Below are positions 14,661 to 23,689 of a DNA stretch of 23,716 bases, one piece after another; position 1 is the first letter of the stretch; every line of letters begins with the position of its first letter. Made by a program: the position numbers and the translations under genes. The DNA comes from JABMPO01 sp964539785 (GTDB lineage Bacteria > Fidelibacterota > Marinisomatia > Marinisomatales > TCS56). Where the stretch lies: the NCBI GenBank assembly GCA_964539785.1, contig CAZIJQ010000039.1:1-23716 (forward strand). Direction: 5' to 3'. The notes beneath the pieces are model-generated. The model searched no databases. It was not told where the DNA came from and worked only from the letters and a program-made list of their open reading frames with translations.

Positions 14661-14679
14661 CAGGGGGGGCAAAGGGGGA

Positions 14680-17600
14680 TTAGCGTATTAAGAGCATTTT
14701 TTGAGCGGCGGTAAAGCTGCCGGCATTAATCCGGTAGATGTACATGCCGGAAGCAACTGTAGCGCCCTTATTATTCTTACCGTCCCAGGTTACAGAGTGG
14801 AGGCCGGCATTGAAATTATCTTTTACCAGCGTCCGGACCTGTCGGCCACTAATATCATAAATTATCATAGTAACCTTATCATCCATGGCCAAACGGAATT
14901 GGATCTGAGTTTCCGGGTTGAACGGGTTGGGGTAATTCTGATAGAGGGCATAGCTCTCAGGTTGGAGATCGTTGTCGACCCCAACTTCACTGAGGGCAAT
15001 ATCGGCTACCCACAACGGAACCAGCTTATAAGTGGTGGAATCGGCATAGGCGCCAAAATGATGGTAAATCCAGCCGCGAATGGAATCAATCTGGGTACCG
15101 ATGTCGGGGAAACCGCCATCGTTCCACAGGTTCCAGATGTCGTCAGAATCATGGTCGACCCAGACTTCACCGGTACCATCGTTAACTTTGATACCACCAT
15201 CATTGGAGGACATTGCACCGTGTTCCACTACTTCAGAAGCGCCAAGCGTGACCATAACGTTACCCCACTGTTCAGCGGTGGTGGGATACATGAGATCAGC
15301 GGCATCAACATAGGTCATGGGTGGCGCTGAACCGATTCCCACCAGGTTGATCGGTTGGGTAATGAACAGTTCGGTCATATTGGCCGGGGGAGTATTGTAT
15401 TCGGCGATATAGCCGGTGGCAACGATGCTGTCGCCTTCATAGAGCACCGGGTAAGCGGAACTATCCGGGGCATAGCTGAGAATTGCGCTCCAGGGGCCGC
15501 CTTTGGGGTCAGCGAAGACGAATTTGATTCCGTCGCCGGCATAACTCAACCCGGTAGGCATAGTCACAATACCGGTCAGCGTAACCGTATCGCCCAAAAC
15601 GGGTGAAACATCGGAAGCCGCATCGCCAGCAGTTTTCAGAAGATCGCTATAGAGTACTTGCTGAATACGCTGGAAACGGGCAATGCCAGTCTGGACAATA
15701 TCCCGGGCGAGCCTTGGTAGTAATTTGGTGTTATCATGGCTATAGGTCATGACGCCAACAATTTCAGTCAATGCCTGATCGGCCGGATCGAAATAATAAT
15801 CCCAGATATCATCGACCATAACGGAATTGGTACCATCGGTAAAGGACCATTCTCCATATCCCAGATCAGGATCGTCTACGGATACATTTTCTACTTTAAC
15901 AAGTACACCTTCATAGGCTTCAGCCATGGTGCCACCGGTCATGATTTCAGCAGCAGTGACCGTGATCGGATCAAATGGTTGTAGGGCTGTTCCGTAAACC
16001 ACAAATTCAGTTACATCCAAAATTTGGGTTAACCCGTAGTATTCATTAACCGTTCCAGTCAGAACTACACTGTCGCCTTCGGCAACACTATGAACAGTAT
16101 CACCAAGGGGCGTCGTGAAGTCAAAACTATCCCAGCCGTCATATTCGAAAACAACCACTCCACTCCAGGCGCTGTCTGCATCTTGAACCTGGATATAGCG
16201 GTTCGAGGAACTGCCCCAGAATTCAGCAGTGACTACCCCACCAATGGTAACTTCCTGACCTAGGAATGGTGAATCGCCACCGGGATCAGTGGTGTATTGG
16301 ATGTTATAGATCGGTGTTAAATCGCTGGGCTCCCAAACAGCATAAAGGGCGGTATCGGAATAGACAACCGCATTTACACCATCATCAGCGCTGATGAAAT
16401 AACTGACAAATGAACCATCAACCTGAGCCGGAATAGCGCCGGAATAACTGAACCCGGTACCAGCGACCATGGCGACTGCGGAAAATACGCCGTCACCGAC
16501 TTTGTAATTCAATGCAACCGTAACAGTACCGTCATCAATGACGTCTGCAGTAACGGTTACGATATCGGTGGGAATCGGATTCTCGGGGGTATGAACCATA
16601 TCCAGAATCACCGGTGATACGTCACCGAGAACTTCAATATCGGCATAATAGCGCGGCTTGATCTGGTAGGCGTTATATTCATCAATAACCCCCGAAACAT
16701 TGAAGGTCCCCTGGGGCACCAGATTCTCATCAAGGTCCGTATCTTTATCAACGCGCATGGTCAGTGATGAATCACTGATATCAGAAATCGTTAAATTGGC
16801 ATTTGAACCTGAGCTGGGCCAGTCACCATCAATGATTGATGCCAGTATTATCGTCACCAGCTCTGATTCATAATCTTCACCGGCAGCCAGAATTTCAGCA
16901 ATTGTCAATTCCTGAAATGCCGGTAGGTAGGCGCCAGTAGCCAGTACGGTCATATCGCCTGCATCGCTTGGACCGACCTGAATCTTTCCACCATATGAAC
17001 CGATTGAACCCTCAATTGTGATAAAATCGCCTTCATTCAGAGTAGGTGTAATCCCACTACCATAGATGCCGATACCGGCACCACCATCCTGCAATACATA
17101 ATCGGAACTGTATCCGCTGAAGCTGGGAGTTGTGATAAAACCACGGGTCGTGATAGTGGTACCTTCAGCGGTGGCTCGTGCGGCAGCAACCGTGATGATG
17201 CCCGGATCGGGAGTTGTGATATCTGAGAATCCTCGCGGTTGGACCTGATAGCCCACATCTGGAGCTCCTGATGTGTACTGTCCAATGATACCTCTAACGT
17301 CAAAAGTAGCAGTCGGTGCTGTGCCGCCATCCAGATCAGTCTGGCGGTCGATGCGGAGAGTTACCGTATTAGCTGAATCATCATCGGAGATGGTAATGTT
17401 GGCATTGTCATTCTCTGCCGGCCAGTCATCACCACCTACTATGTCCACATTGTAGATTTCCACCAGTTCACTTTCCAGGGATTCACCATTAGCTAACAGA
17501 CCGGTTATGGTAACCGGCTGGTAGGCTGGCAAGTCATTGCCGGAACTGACAACGGTAACATCTGCACTATCCACTGGAATAACTTCCAGTTTGCCGTTGT

Positions 17601-17865
17601 AATCATCAATTTCACCGGTAACTTCAACTAAATCCCCACTGAGCAGGTTATAGTCAATTCCATATTTGTAAATAACAATGCCACCAGTGGAATCCTGGAT
17701 TACATATTCACTGGAATTGCTACTAGCAAAATTAATCGTGGTTACGATACCGGCTGTAGTGACCGTTTCTCCCTCTGCCGTTGCACGTGCTTCGGCAATG
17801 GTAATAGTTTGGGCGAACGATACTGTCATTATCAACAAAAAAACCGATAACAGTTTTAGTTTCAT
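14680..17865 (-). CDS. Secreted multidomain OB-fold-repeat protein with T9SS sorting tail
   Basis: This 1061-aa protein has a signal peptide (cleavage after SFAQ) and several tandem OB-fold-like units of the kind seen in DUF5689/YhcR-type extracellular proteins. Units start around residue 20 (ITIAEARATAEGETVTTAGI) and residue 225 (ITVAAARATAEGTTITTRGF), which are clear duplicates. Two diverged units lie near 515-735 and 740-960. An Ig-like segment sits between units 2 and 3 (HTPENPIPTDIVTVTADVID). The C-terminus is a T9SS type A sorting domain (YQNYPNPFNPETQIQFRL, then DISGRQVRTLV and GMYIYRI). No nuclease or other catalytic domain is seen, so binding is more likely than hydrolysis. The start has a strong AAAAGGAG sequence. 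It begins 16 bases after the upstream gene. Confidence 0.87.
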   Translation of the reverse strand: MKLKLLSVFLLIMTVSFAQTITIAEARATAEGETVTTAGIVTTINFASSNSSEYVIQDSTGGIVIYKYGIDYNLLSGDLVEVTGEIDDYNGKLEVIPVDSADVTVVSSGNDLPAYQPVTITGLLANGESLESELVEIYNVDIVGGDDWPAENDNANITISDDDSANTVTLRIDRQTDLDGGTAPTATFDVRGIIGQYTSGAPDVGYQVQPRGFSDITTPDPGIITVAAARATAEGTTITTRGFITTPSFSGYSSDYVLQDGGAGIGIYGSGITPTLNEGDFITIEGSIGSYGGKIQVGPSDAGDMTVLATGAYLPAFQELTIAEILAAGEDYESELVTIILASIIDGDWPSSGSNANLTISDISDSSLTMRVDKDTDLDENLVPQGTFNVSGVIDEYNAYQIKPRYYADIEVLGDVSPVILDMVHTPENPIPTDIVTVTADVIDDGTVTVALNYKVGDGVFSAVAMVAGTGFSYSGAIPAQVDGSFVSYFISADDGVNAVVYSDTALYAVWEPSDLTPIYNIQYTTDPGGDSPFLGQEVTIGGVVTAEFWGSSSNRYIQVQDADSAWSGVVVFEYDGWDSFDFTTPLGDTVHSVAEGDSVVLTGTVNEYYGLTQILDVTEFVVYGTALQPFDPITVTAAEIMTGGTMAEAYEGVLVKVENVSVDDPDLGYGEWSFTDGTNSVMVDDIWDYYFDPADQALTEIVGVMTYSHDNTKLLPRLARDIVQTGIARFQRIQQVLYSDLLKTAGDAASDVSPVLGDTVTLTGIVTMPTGLSYAGDGIKFVFADPKGGPWSAILSYAPDSSAYPVLYEGDSIVATGYIAEYNTPPANMTELFITQPINLVGIGSAPPMTYVDAADLMYPTTAEQWGNVMVTLGASEVVEHGAMSSNDGGIKVNDGTGEVWVDHDSDDIWNLWNDGGFPDIGTQIDSIRGWIYHHFGAYADSTTYKLVPLWVADIALSEVGVDNDLQPESYALYQNYPNPFNPETQIQFRLAMDDKVTMIIYDISGRQVRTLVKDNFNAGLHSVTWDGKNNKGATVASGMYIYRINAGSFTAAQKMLLIR

Positions 17866-17881
17866 GCTTAACTCCTTTTGT

Positions 17882-18738
17882 TTACTTGATTATTAGAAAT
17901 TTACCTTCTTTGATTATTTTGGTGGAATTATCTTGTACCGTGAAAAGGTATAAACCGGATGCGATTGCCTGATCATATTGACTGATCAGGTCCCAGGCAT
18001 GCTCGCCACCACTCATAATCGGGTCTTTATTGCTATCAATATTTTTAATATCTTCGCCGCGGTACCCTGAATCATGCTGGATTATATCTACCAGGTCACC
18101 GGCCAGCGTAAAAATGTGGATTTCAGCACGAATCGGAAGATTCTGGAACCAGATCATCCGGTCCCGGCTGCCGTAACCATCCCAGAGCGCCTGGCCGCGG
18201 TAGGGGTTTGGATAGACTGTGGGTTCACCGACCCAGGACGAATTGCTGGCGGACACACCGGGATAAACATAATGTCCCCGGCGATTATCGGTAACTGAAC
18301 TCTCTAAACTTTCCAGGTTTGCTTCAGGATCACCCCTGTCGTAAGCGGTTACCGAATAATAATTCAACCAACCGTTTTTTACACCCCTATTTTCGAATTT
18401 GTAATGGTAAATAAAATTGTCAATGGTAACCGAATCCGGTTCACCAAATTCATTCTTGATCCTGATCAGATCAAGCCCGGTATCAAAGCCAATATTCTGA
18501 TCATCTTCATTATAAATATCATATTCGCCCAGCAGCGAGAATTCGGCTAATTCACCGCCCACAGTCTTGCGGGCACTGTAAACCCGGTAACCTTCGAAGT
18601 CTTTTTCTTTGCTCACCGGATCAATAAATGATTCAGCGTTATTGGCCCAATAAATAGTTACTATCTGGTCCCCTACCTCGACCGCCATATTCGGTTTCGG
18701 CGGCGGTTCCGGTAAAATGTAGCGATCAAGGACACCAT
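17882..18738 (-). CDS. Secreted protein, C-terminal part (continues across assembly gap)
   Basis: This is the 3' part of the first operon gene. The frame is open right to the edge of the N run and reads GVLDRYILPEPPPKPNMAVE before the FN3-like segment VGDQIVTIYWANNAESFIDP and EGYRVYSARKT. An ATG at 18688 lies inside this coding sequence and is not a true start. The C-terminus has the FlgD-like/T9SS-tail pattern NPYRGQALWDGYGSRDRM, then IHIFTLAGDLVDII and ASGLYLFTVQDN ending in FLIIK. It is therefore a cell-surface or secreted protein. It is followed 16 bases later by the OB-fold-repeat gene. It almost certainly joins the segment at 18839-19779 as one protein. Confidence 0.78.
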
Positions 18739-18838
18739 NNNNNNNNNNNNNNNNNNNNNNNNNNNNNNNNNNNNNNNNNNNNNNNNNNNNNNNNNNNNNN
18801 NNNNNNNNNNNNNNNNNNNNNNNNNNNNNNNNNNNNNN
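18739..18838. other. Assembly gap of 100 N
   Basis: Exactly 100 N, the customary placeholder for a gap of unknown size. The two flanking coding frames do not match if the gap is taken as 100 bases, so the real length differs or is not resolved. Any reading frame drawn through it is unreliable. Confidence 0.98.
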
Positions 18839-19779
18839 GTTTCATAGCGCTCAATATCGGTCATGGGCATGGCATAGGCGGGATAATCAGTGTTCACCGA
18901 ACTGGACCAGGTCCACTGGTGGAAATACGAATCAATGTAAGGTCGCGGCACGTTGCTGCCCAGCATGGCAATACCAATATAAGACTGAGCCCAACCATCA
19001 TCCCCATCAGCATCGTACTGATAGCCGATATCACGGGCGAAACCAGCGGCATCCACCGTTTCATCGAAGCCATCCAGATTATCATACCAGGAAAATCCGC
19101 CACCGGGCTCGTAAATACTGGTATAATTCATATTGCCAATTGATGCGTCCACCCAGAGTCCGGCGTAAATATCTTTGATTGTGTCAGTCGAGGCATTGGT
19201 AATGGTATAGTTAAGAATAGTGAAAGCATCGGCAAAGGTAAAATTCCAGGAATAGGTCTCCAGGTGAACATTAATACCCATTGGTTCATGATTATCAACA
19301 TCCTGTCCATAATCCTGGAAATTCATCAACATATCCTGGTGGGACACGGCATCAAGGGAAAAATATTTTGCCATTGGGTCATCTGAAGTAGATGAAATGG
19401 ATGACCTGGTTTTAATTTCGGAGGATGCAAAGAATTCAAACCCTTCGCTTCCGGATTCAAAAACGCCATCTACAATAGCAGTACTGACCCGACGGTCGCC
19501 TTGCACTTTACCACCGACCCAGAGACCGGCAAAGGAAAAGTGCTCAATCTGTTCCCGCAGGATTTCCGTATGCTGGCGATATTGGCATGATGGAAGAATC
19601 TCACCATCAATTTTATTCCAGCCATTCCCCAGTACACCATAATTGGTCACCGTCATACCCAGCTGGCTTACAACTGTGTATTTGTCAAATTCATCTTCCG
19701 CAAATTGACCATATACTGCTCCCACAATTAGCAAGGGAAGGAGAGAATTTCTGACAGTCTTTTTCAATCTTTTTTCCAT
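18839..19779 (-). CDS. Secreted protein, N-terminal part (interrupted by assembly gap)
   Basis: This is the first gene of the envelope operon. ATG 19779 gives a classical signal peptide (MEKRLKKTVRNSLLPLLIVG ending at VYGQ); an in-frame ATG at 19800 would only add seven residues. The mature part is beta-rich with aromatic and Asp/Asn-rich segments (FAGLWVGGKVQGDRRVSTAI, YQYDADGDDGWAQSYIGIAM) but I do not recognise a named family. It resembles the large uncharacterised surface proteins common in Marinimicrobia/Calditrichota-like bacteria. The frame ends in DIERYE at the N run. Together with 17882-18738 it would be about 600 residues plus the missing part. It is transcribed divergently from the TonB receptor at 20122. 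Confidence 0.75.
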
Positions 19780-19922
19780 TATCCGAATAAGGTCGTACAT
19801 ACCTGGTTTTCAAATACCAAGTTCAGTTTAGAGGCAAGTGGATCAAATTACTATTGCCGACAAATTCTAACAATAAAAAATATAGGCTTAAACACCGCCA
19901 ACAAGACCTTGATTATAGCCAT

Positions 19923-19945
19923 TTATTGAGACAAAGCATCAATAA
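19923..19945. promoter_or_regulatory. Dyad in divergent promoter region
   Basis: TTATTGA and TCAATAA are perfectly inverted around nine bases, an operator-like 23-base site roughly midway between the divergent surface-protein and TonB-receptor genes. It could serve a regulator shared by both units. Confidence 0.4.
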
Positions 19946-20055
19946 CCGCCCAGAAAATTTCCCATTTTTTATATTGCTCGAATCGTCTTGGAGGCCGAAC
20001 TTCCACCAAGGATTTGGGAAAGATATTTGTATACAATCGAAATGAACCAAAAGCC

Positions 20056-20080
20056 GATGCAGCTCTGCCCCGACTGCATC
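20056..20080. other. Hairpin in the leader of the TonB-receptor gene
   Basis: GATGCAG and CTGCATC form a perfect 7-bp stem with an 11-base loop, ending 41 bases before the ATG at 20122. It could fold in the 5' untranslated region. No U-run follows, so a terminator or attenuator is unproven. Confidence 0.4.
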
Positions 20081-20121
20081 CCAAAATCATATCTCATACA
20101 ATTAACCATAAGGAGACACGA

Positions 20122-22941
20122 ATGAATCGTTTACGTACAATTGGACTTATCCTGCTAGTGTTTGCATTACCGGTTCTGATCTTCGCTCAGGCGACGGTTA
20201 GCGGTAAAGTAACTGATGCCGGAACAGGTCGCAGTTTACCCGGAGCTAACGTTTTTATTGAAGGAACGACTTTGGGTGCCGCAGCCGACGCAAACGGTAA
20301 TTATATGATTGCCAACGTACCTTCCGGAAATGTAACTATTTCCGCTTCGGTGATTGGTTATGAAAAAGCCAGTCAAACAATCAATCTTACCGGTTCAACC
20401 ACCATCAATTTTGCATTGGATGCATCAGCCATTCAAATGAGTGCGCTGGAAGTATTAGCATCCAGGGCCGATGAAAAAACCCCGGTCGCTTATACTAATA
20501 TTTCCAAAGATGAGATGGAGGTTCGCCTGGGATCCCAAGATATACCAATGATATTAAACACAACCCCCAGTGTCTATGCGACACAGCAGGGCGGTGGCGC
20601 CGGTGATGCGCGAATTAATGTTCGCGGATTCAACCAGCGCAATGTAGCTGTAATGATCAATGGTGTTCCCCAGAATGATATGGAAAATGGCTGGGTCTAT
20701 TGGTCCAACTGGGACGGAGTGGGTGATGCCACTTCCTCAATCCAGATGCAGCGCGGACTAAGCGCCGTTAATCTGGCCACCCCTTCCATCGGTGGAACCA
20801 TGAATATTATTACCGATCCGACGGCTCACGAAGCCGGCGGAAAATTCAAACAGGAAATGGGTGCCGGTAGCTTTATGAAAACCACTGTTAATCTCAACAC
20901 CGGTTTGATTGCCGATAAGTTTGCTTTCAGCACGACTGTTGTTCGCAAAACCGGCGAAGGTGTCATTGACAAAACCTGGACCGATGCCTGGGCTTATTAT
21001 TTTGGCGGCAGTTTTCAACTGAATAAAGCCAATCGTTTTGAATTATATGCAATTGGAGCACCACAGCGCCATGGACAAAATCTGTATAAGCAGAATATTG
21101 GTGCTTATGACTCTGATTTTGCCAAAGACGTTGATGGTTACGACGAAACGGCATTGGGCGATGACGGACAATTCCGCGACAGCGGCGAAGCCGGTGGCGT
21201 AGAATTTGGTCGTAATTTCAATCAGAACTGGGCGCCGGTCAATTCATCATATAAAGGCAAACAGTACTTTTATATGTATGGCGAGAACACCGTCGATCGT
21301 CATGATCCAAATTTCCTGAATGAAAGGGAAAATTATTTCCATAAACCATTGGTCAATTTTAATCATTATTTAACCCTGAATGAGCAGATGAGAATCTCAT
21401 CGGTCCTGTACTGGTCCGGTGGATCCGGTGGCGGTACCGGAACCTACGGCAAAATTCCTACCATGGATGCCGATGGCACACTGGGTGATGACGATTACAA
21501 ATTCTATTATGGCCGGGGTCCCTGGGTCCGGGACTGGAATACACTGATTGACTACAATTCCGGTACTGAAGATACGGTCTATGTGGATAAAACTGCTCTG
21601 GCACGCACCCACGGCACTGATAACAACCAGTCGGTTGGAATCCTCAGAAACAGCATTAATCGTCAGAGCACGATTGGACTGATTTCCAAGCTCAACTATG
21701 ATTTGAGCGATGCTTTGGCATTGCAGTTTGGTGTCGACTGGCGGACAGCCGAAATCGAACATGCCCGGGAAGTTCGTGATCTCATGGGTGGTGATTATTA
21801 CCTCGATCTTGCCGATAAAAATGAGCCAGATGGAAAACGGGTCGAGCTGGGTGATATTATTGCCTATCATAATGACGCAACCGTGGACTGGATCGGCTTC
21901 TTCGGACAAGGTAATTATATTGCCGGACCTCTGTCTGCCTATGGAATGGCCGGCATGTCTTCAATCAAGTATTCCTACCAGGATCATTTTTCGGTAGCTG
22001 ATGAAGTCGTAAAAGCTGACGCAATTTCGGCCATGCAGTACAAAGGTGGCGCAATGTATGATCTCAGCAGCAGCATCAGTTTCTTTGCCAACTTTGGTCT
22101 TGTTGAGAAGCCGCCAATCATGGATAATGTGATTGATGTGGATGGCTATGTAGCTCAGGACCCGGCTAATGAAAATTTCATTAGTTATGAAGGTGGTACT
22201 AACCTCCGCTTTGGGCCAATTGCAGCTAAGCTCAATTACTATAATACCTACTGGAAAGATCGGAACCTTACCAAAGCTGTCACACAGGGACAGGGTTCCA
22301 GCGGTGATACCGATATCATCTACCTCACTGGCGTCAATCAAAGACATACCGGTCTTGAAGTGGAAATTTCCGCTCAGCCAATGGCCATGCTCAGGCTGGA
22401 TGCTGCCATCAGTTTGGGAACCTGGAAATTCGAAGGTGATGCTGATGGAACCTATACCGAATACACCGATACCGGTGTTGAACAAACGTCTTGGGCCTAT
22501 GCACTGGACGGATTGTACGTTGGTGACATGCCCCAGACATCTTACATGCTGAGCGCAACCGTTATGCCAATCAGTGGTTTAAGGGTCATCGGTTTAGTCA
22601 ATATGTATGACAAAAACTATTCCGATTGGAGTCCGGATGCTCGTGAATACGACCCGGATGATGAGGATGCTACTCCCGATACCGACCAAGTCTGGCAGGC
22701 ACCCGGGTATTCCAAAGTGGATTTACATGTCTATTATGACTTACCGATCCAGCTCGGAAATGTAAAACTCCAGGCCTTCGCTCATGTATTCAACGCATTG
22801 GATGCAACCTTCATTCAGGATGCCGTTGATAACAGTCAGTACAATGGATATGGCGACGCTGAATCCCATTCTGCTGCAAGGGCTGAAGTTTTCTTTGGCA
22901 CAGCCCGCTACATGAATATGGGTTTAGTAGTTAATTTCTAA
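20122..22941 (+). CDS. TonB-dependent receptor with CarboxypepD_reg-like domain
   Basis: This 939-aa outer-membrane receptor starts with a signal peptide (cleavage near IFAQ). A CarboxypepD_reg-like domain follows at about residues 24-105 (ATVSGKVTDAGTGRSLPGAN, then ADANGNYMIANVPSG), then a plug at about 115-235 (INVRGFNQRNVAVMINGVPQ, then NDMENGWVYWSNWDGVGDAT and PSIGGTMNIIT). The remainder is a beta barrel ending in MNMGLVVNF. The plug sequence is of a type common in Bacteroidota, whose substrate is not predictable. I chose ATG 20122 over the in-frame ATG at 20014 because AAGGAG lies just upstream at 20110-20115 and the signal peptide begins there. The gene stands alone, is followed by a strong terminator, and is divergent from the six-gene envelope operon. 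Confidence 0.92.
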   Translation: MNRLRTIGLILLVFALPVLIFAQATVSGKVTDAGTGRSLPGANVFIEGTTLGAAADANGNYMIANVPSGNVTISASVIGYEKASQTINLTGSTTINFALDASAIQMSALEVLASRADEKTPVAYTNISKDEMEVRLGSQDIPMILNTTPSVYATQQGGGAGDARINVRGFNQRNVAVMINGVPQNDMENGWVYWSNWDGVGDATSSIQMQRGLSAVNLATPSIGGTMNIITDPTAHEAGGKFKQEMGAGSFMKTTVNLNTGLIADKFAFSTTVVRKTGEGVIDKTWTDAWAYYFGGSFQLNKANRFELYAIGAPQRHGQNLYKQNIGAYDSDFAKDVDGYDETALGDDGQFRDSGEAGGVEFGRNFNQNWAPVNSSYKGKQYFYMYGENTVDRHDPNFLNERENYFHKPLVNFNHYLTLNEQMRISSVLYWSGGSGGGTGTYGKIPTMDADGTLGDDDYKFYYGRGPWVRDWNTLIDYNSGTEDTVYVDKTALARTHGTDNNQSVGILRNSINRQSTIGLISKLNYDLSDALALQFGVDWRTAEIEHAREVRDLMGGDYYLDLADKNEPDGKRVELGDIIAYHNDATVDWIGFFGQGNYIAGPLSAYGMAGMSSIKYSYQDHFSVADEVVKADAISAMQYKGGAMYDLSSSISFFANFGLVEKPPIMDNVIDVDGYVAQDPANENFISYEGGTNLRFGPIAAKLNYYNTYWKDRNLTKAVTQGQGSSGDTDIIYLTGVNQRHTGLEVEISAQPMAMLRLDAAISLGTWKFEGDADGTYTEYTDTGVEQTSWAYALDGLYVGDMPQTSYMLSATVMPISGLRVIGLVNMYDKNYSDWSPDAREYDPDDEDATPDTDQVWQAPGYSKVDLHVYYDLPIQLGNVKLQAFAHVFNALDATFIQDAVDNSQYNGYGDAESHSAARAEVFFGTARYMNMGLVVNF

Positions 22942-22953
22942 TTTTTAATCAAT

Positions 22954-22989
22954 AAAAAAAGCCCCGAAAATATTCGGGGCTTTTTTTTT
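22954..22989 (+). terminator. Strong intrinsic terminator
   Basis: GCCCCGAA, AATA loop, TTCGGGGC (22961-22980), followed by nine T (22981-22989) and preceded by seven A. It is a textbook rho-independent terminator 13 bases after the TonB-receptor stop. The A-tract on the left means it could also work on the opposite strand. Confidence 0.95.
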
Positions 22990-23047
22990 CTTGGTGCTTA
23001 CCGCTAAGTTTTATACCGTTTAATATTCAACAATTGCTAAAAACAAA

Positions 23048-23689
23048 ATGATTAAAGCACCTTTCGTAGGAATCGCCGGTAACATTGGCGTCGGCAAAAC
23101 AACCTTCACGCAAACCGTAGCTGAAAGAATGAACTGGAAACCGTTTTATGAATCGGTAGCAGATAATCCTTACCTCAGTGATTTCTACGGCGACATGCAG
23201 CGCTGGTCGTTTAACCTGCAAATTTACTTCCTGCATCACCGCTTTCGGCACCAGCGGGAAATCAGTGCCGAATCAAGCGGTGTGATTCAGGATCGAACAA
23301 TCTATGAAGATGTTGAAATCTTTGCCCGCAACCTGCATGATATGGGCAATATGGACGGACGCGATTGGGAGAATTATTCCAACCTGTTTGCCGTCATGAC
23401 TTCCTATCTTAGGCAACCGGATTTAATAATCTACCTGCGGGCGTCAACCGATACCCTGCTTTCCCGAATCGAAAACCGCAACCGCGATTATGAGAAAACA
23501 ATTGATCCGGAATACCTGCACCGGCTGAATATGTCTTATGATAAATGGATTAACGGGATCGAGGATATCCCGGTATTGAAAATTGAAACCGATCAGTTCA
23601 ATATTTTTTCCGACCACCGGCAACTGGACGACATTATAAAAAGGATGTCTGAAAAACTATCTTCTGACAATTCAACCCATAAAGGATAA
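23048..23689 (+). CDS. Deoxynucleoside kinase
   Basis: This 213-aa enzyme of the dNK/dGK/dCK family phosphorylates deoxynucleosides with ATP in the nucleotide salvage pathway in the cytosol. Visible motifs are the P-loop GNIGVGKTT (residues 11-19), the catalytic/sugar-binding YESVADNPYL (E35), the QDRTIYED motif (D82, R83), and an Arg-rich lid (SRIENRNRDYEK, 139-150). Length is typical of bacterial family members. Substrate preference (dA/dG versus dC/dT) cannot be told from the motifs alone, though bacterial enzymes of this size are often annotated as deoxyadenosine/deoxyguanosine kinases. It follows the terminator and is unrelated to the receptor gene. No strong Shine-Dalgarno sequence is seen. 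Confidence 0.92.
   Translation: MIKAPFVGIAGNIGVGKTTFTQTVAERMNWKPFYESVADNPYLSDFYGDMQRWSFNLQIYFLHHRFRHQREISAESSGVIQDRTIYEDVEIFARNLHDMGNMDGRDWENYSNLFAVMTSYLRQPDLIIYLRASTDTLLSRIENRNRDYEKTIDPEYLHRLNMSYDKWINGIEDIPVLKIETDQFNIFSDHRQLDDIIKRMSEKLSSDNSTHKG

Larger units (their letters stand above)
19780..20121. other. Divergent intergenic region between two envelope transcription units
   Basis: About 340 bases with no gene. It should hold promoters in both directions, but I find no strong -35/-10 pair on either strand. Two perfect 7-bp inverted repeats, at 19923-19945 and 20056-20080, are listed separately. Confidence 0.6.

Noticed and set aside
14701..15330. Plus-strand open frame of 209 codons opposite the OB-fold-repeat gene
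   Set aside because: It mirrors the T9SS-tail coding region, which is strongly supported on the minus strand; no family features and no ribosome-binding site.
18673..18738. C-terminal end of a 375-aa frame read through the N run
   Set aside because: After the gap this frame gives a basic, Arg-rich nonsense tail; the other frame continues smoothly into the FN3-like domain.
20014..20121. 36-residue N-terminal extension of the second TonB receptor
   Set aside because: ATG 20122 has AAGGAG upstream and begins a signal peptide; the extension lies over the leader hairpin.
21397..21909. Minus-strand open frame of 170 codons within the second TonB receptor
   Set aside because: Antisense shadow of a well-supported beta-barrel coding sequence.
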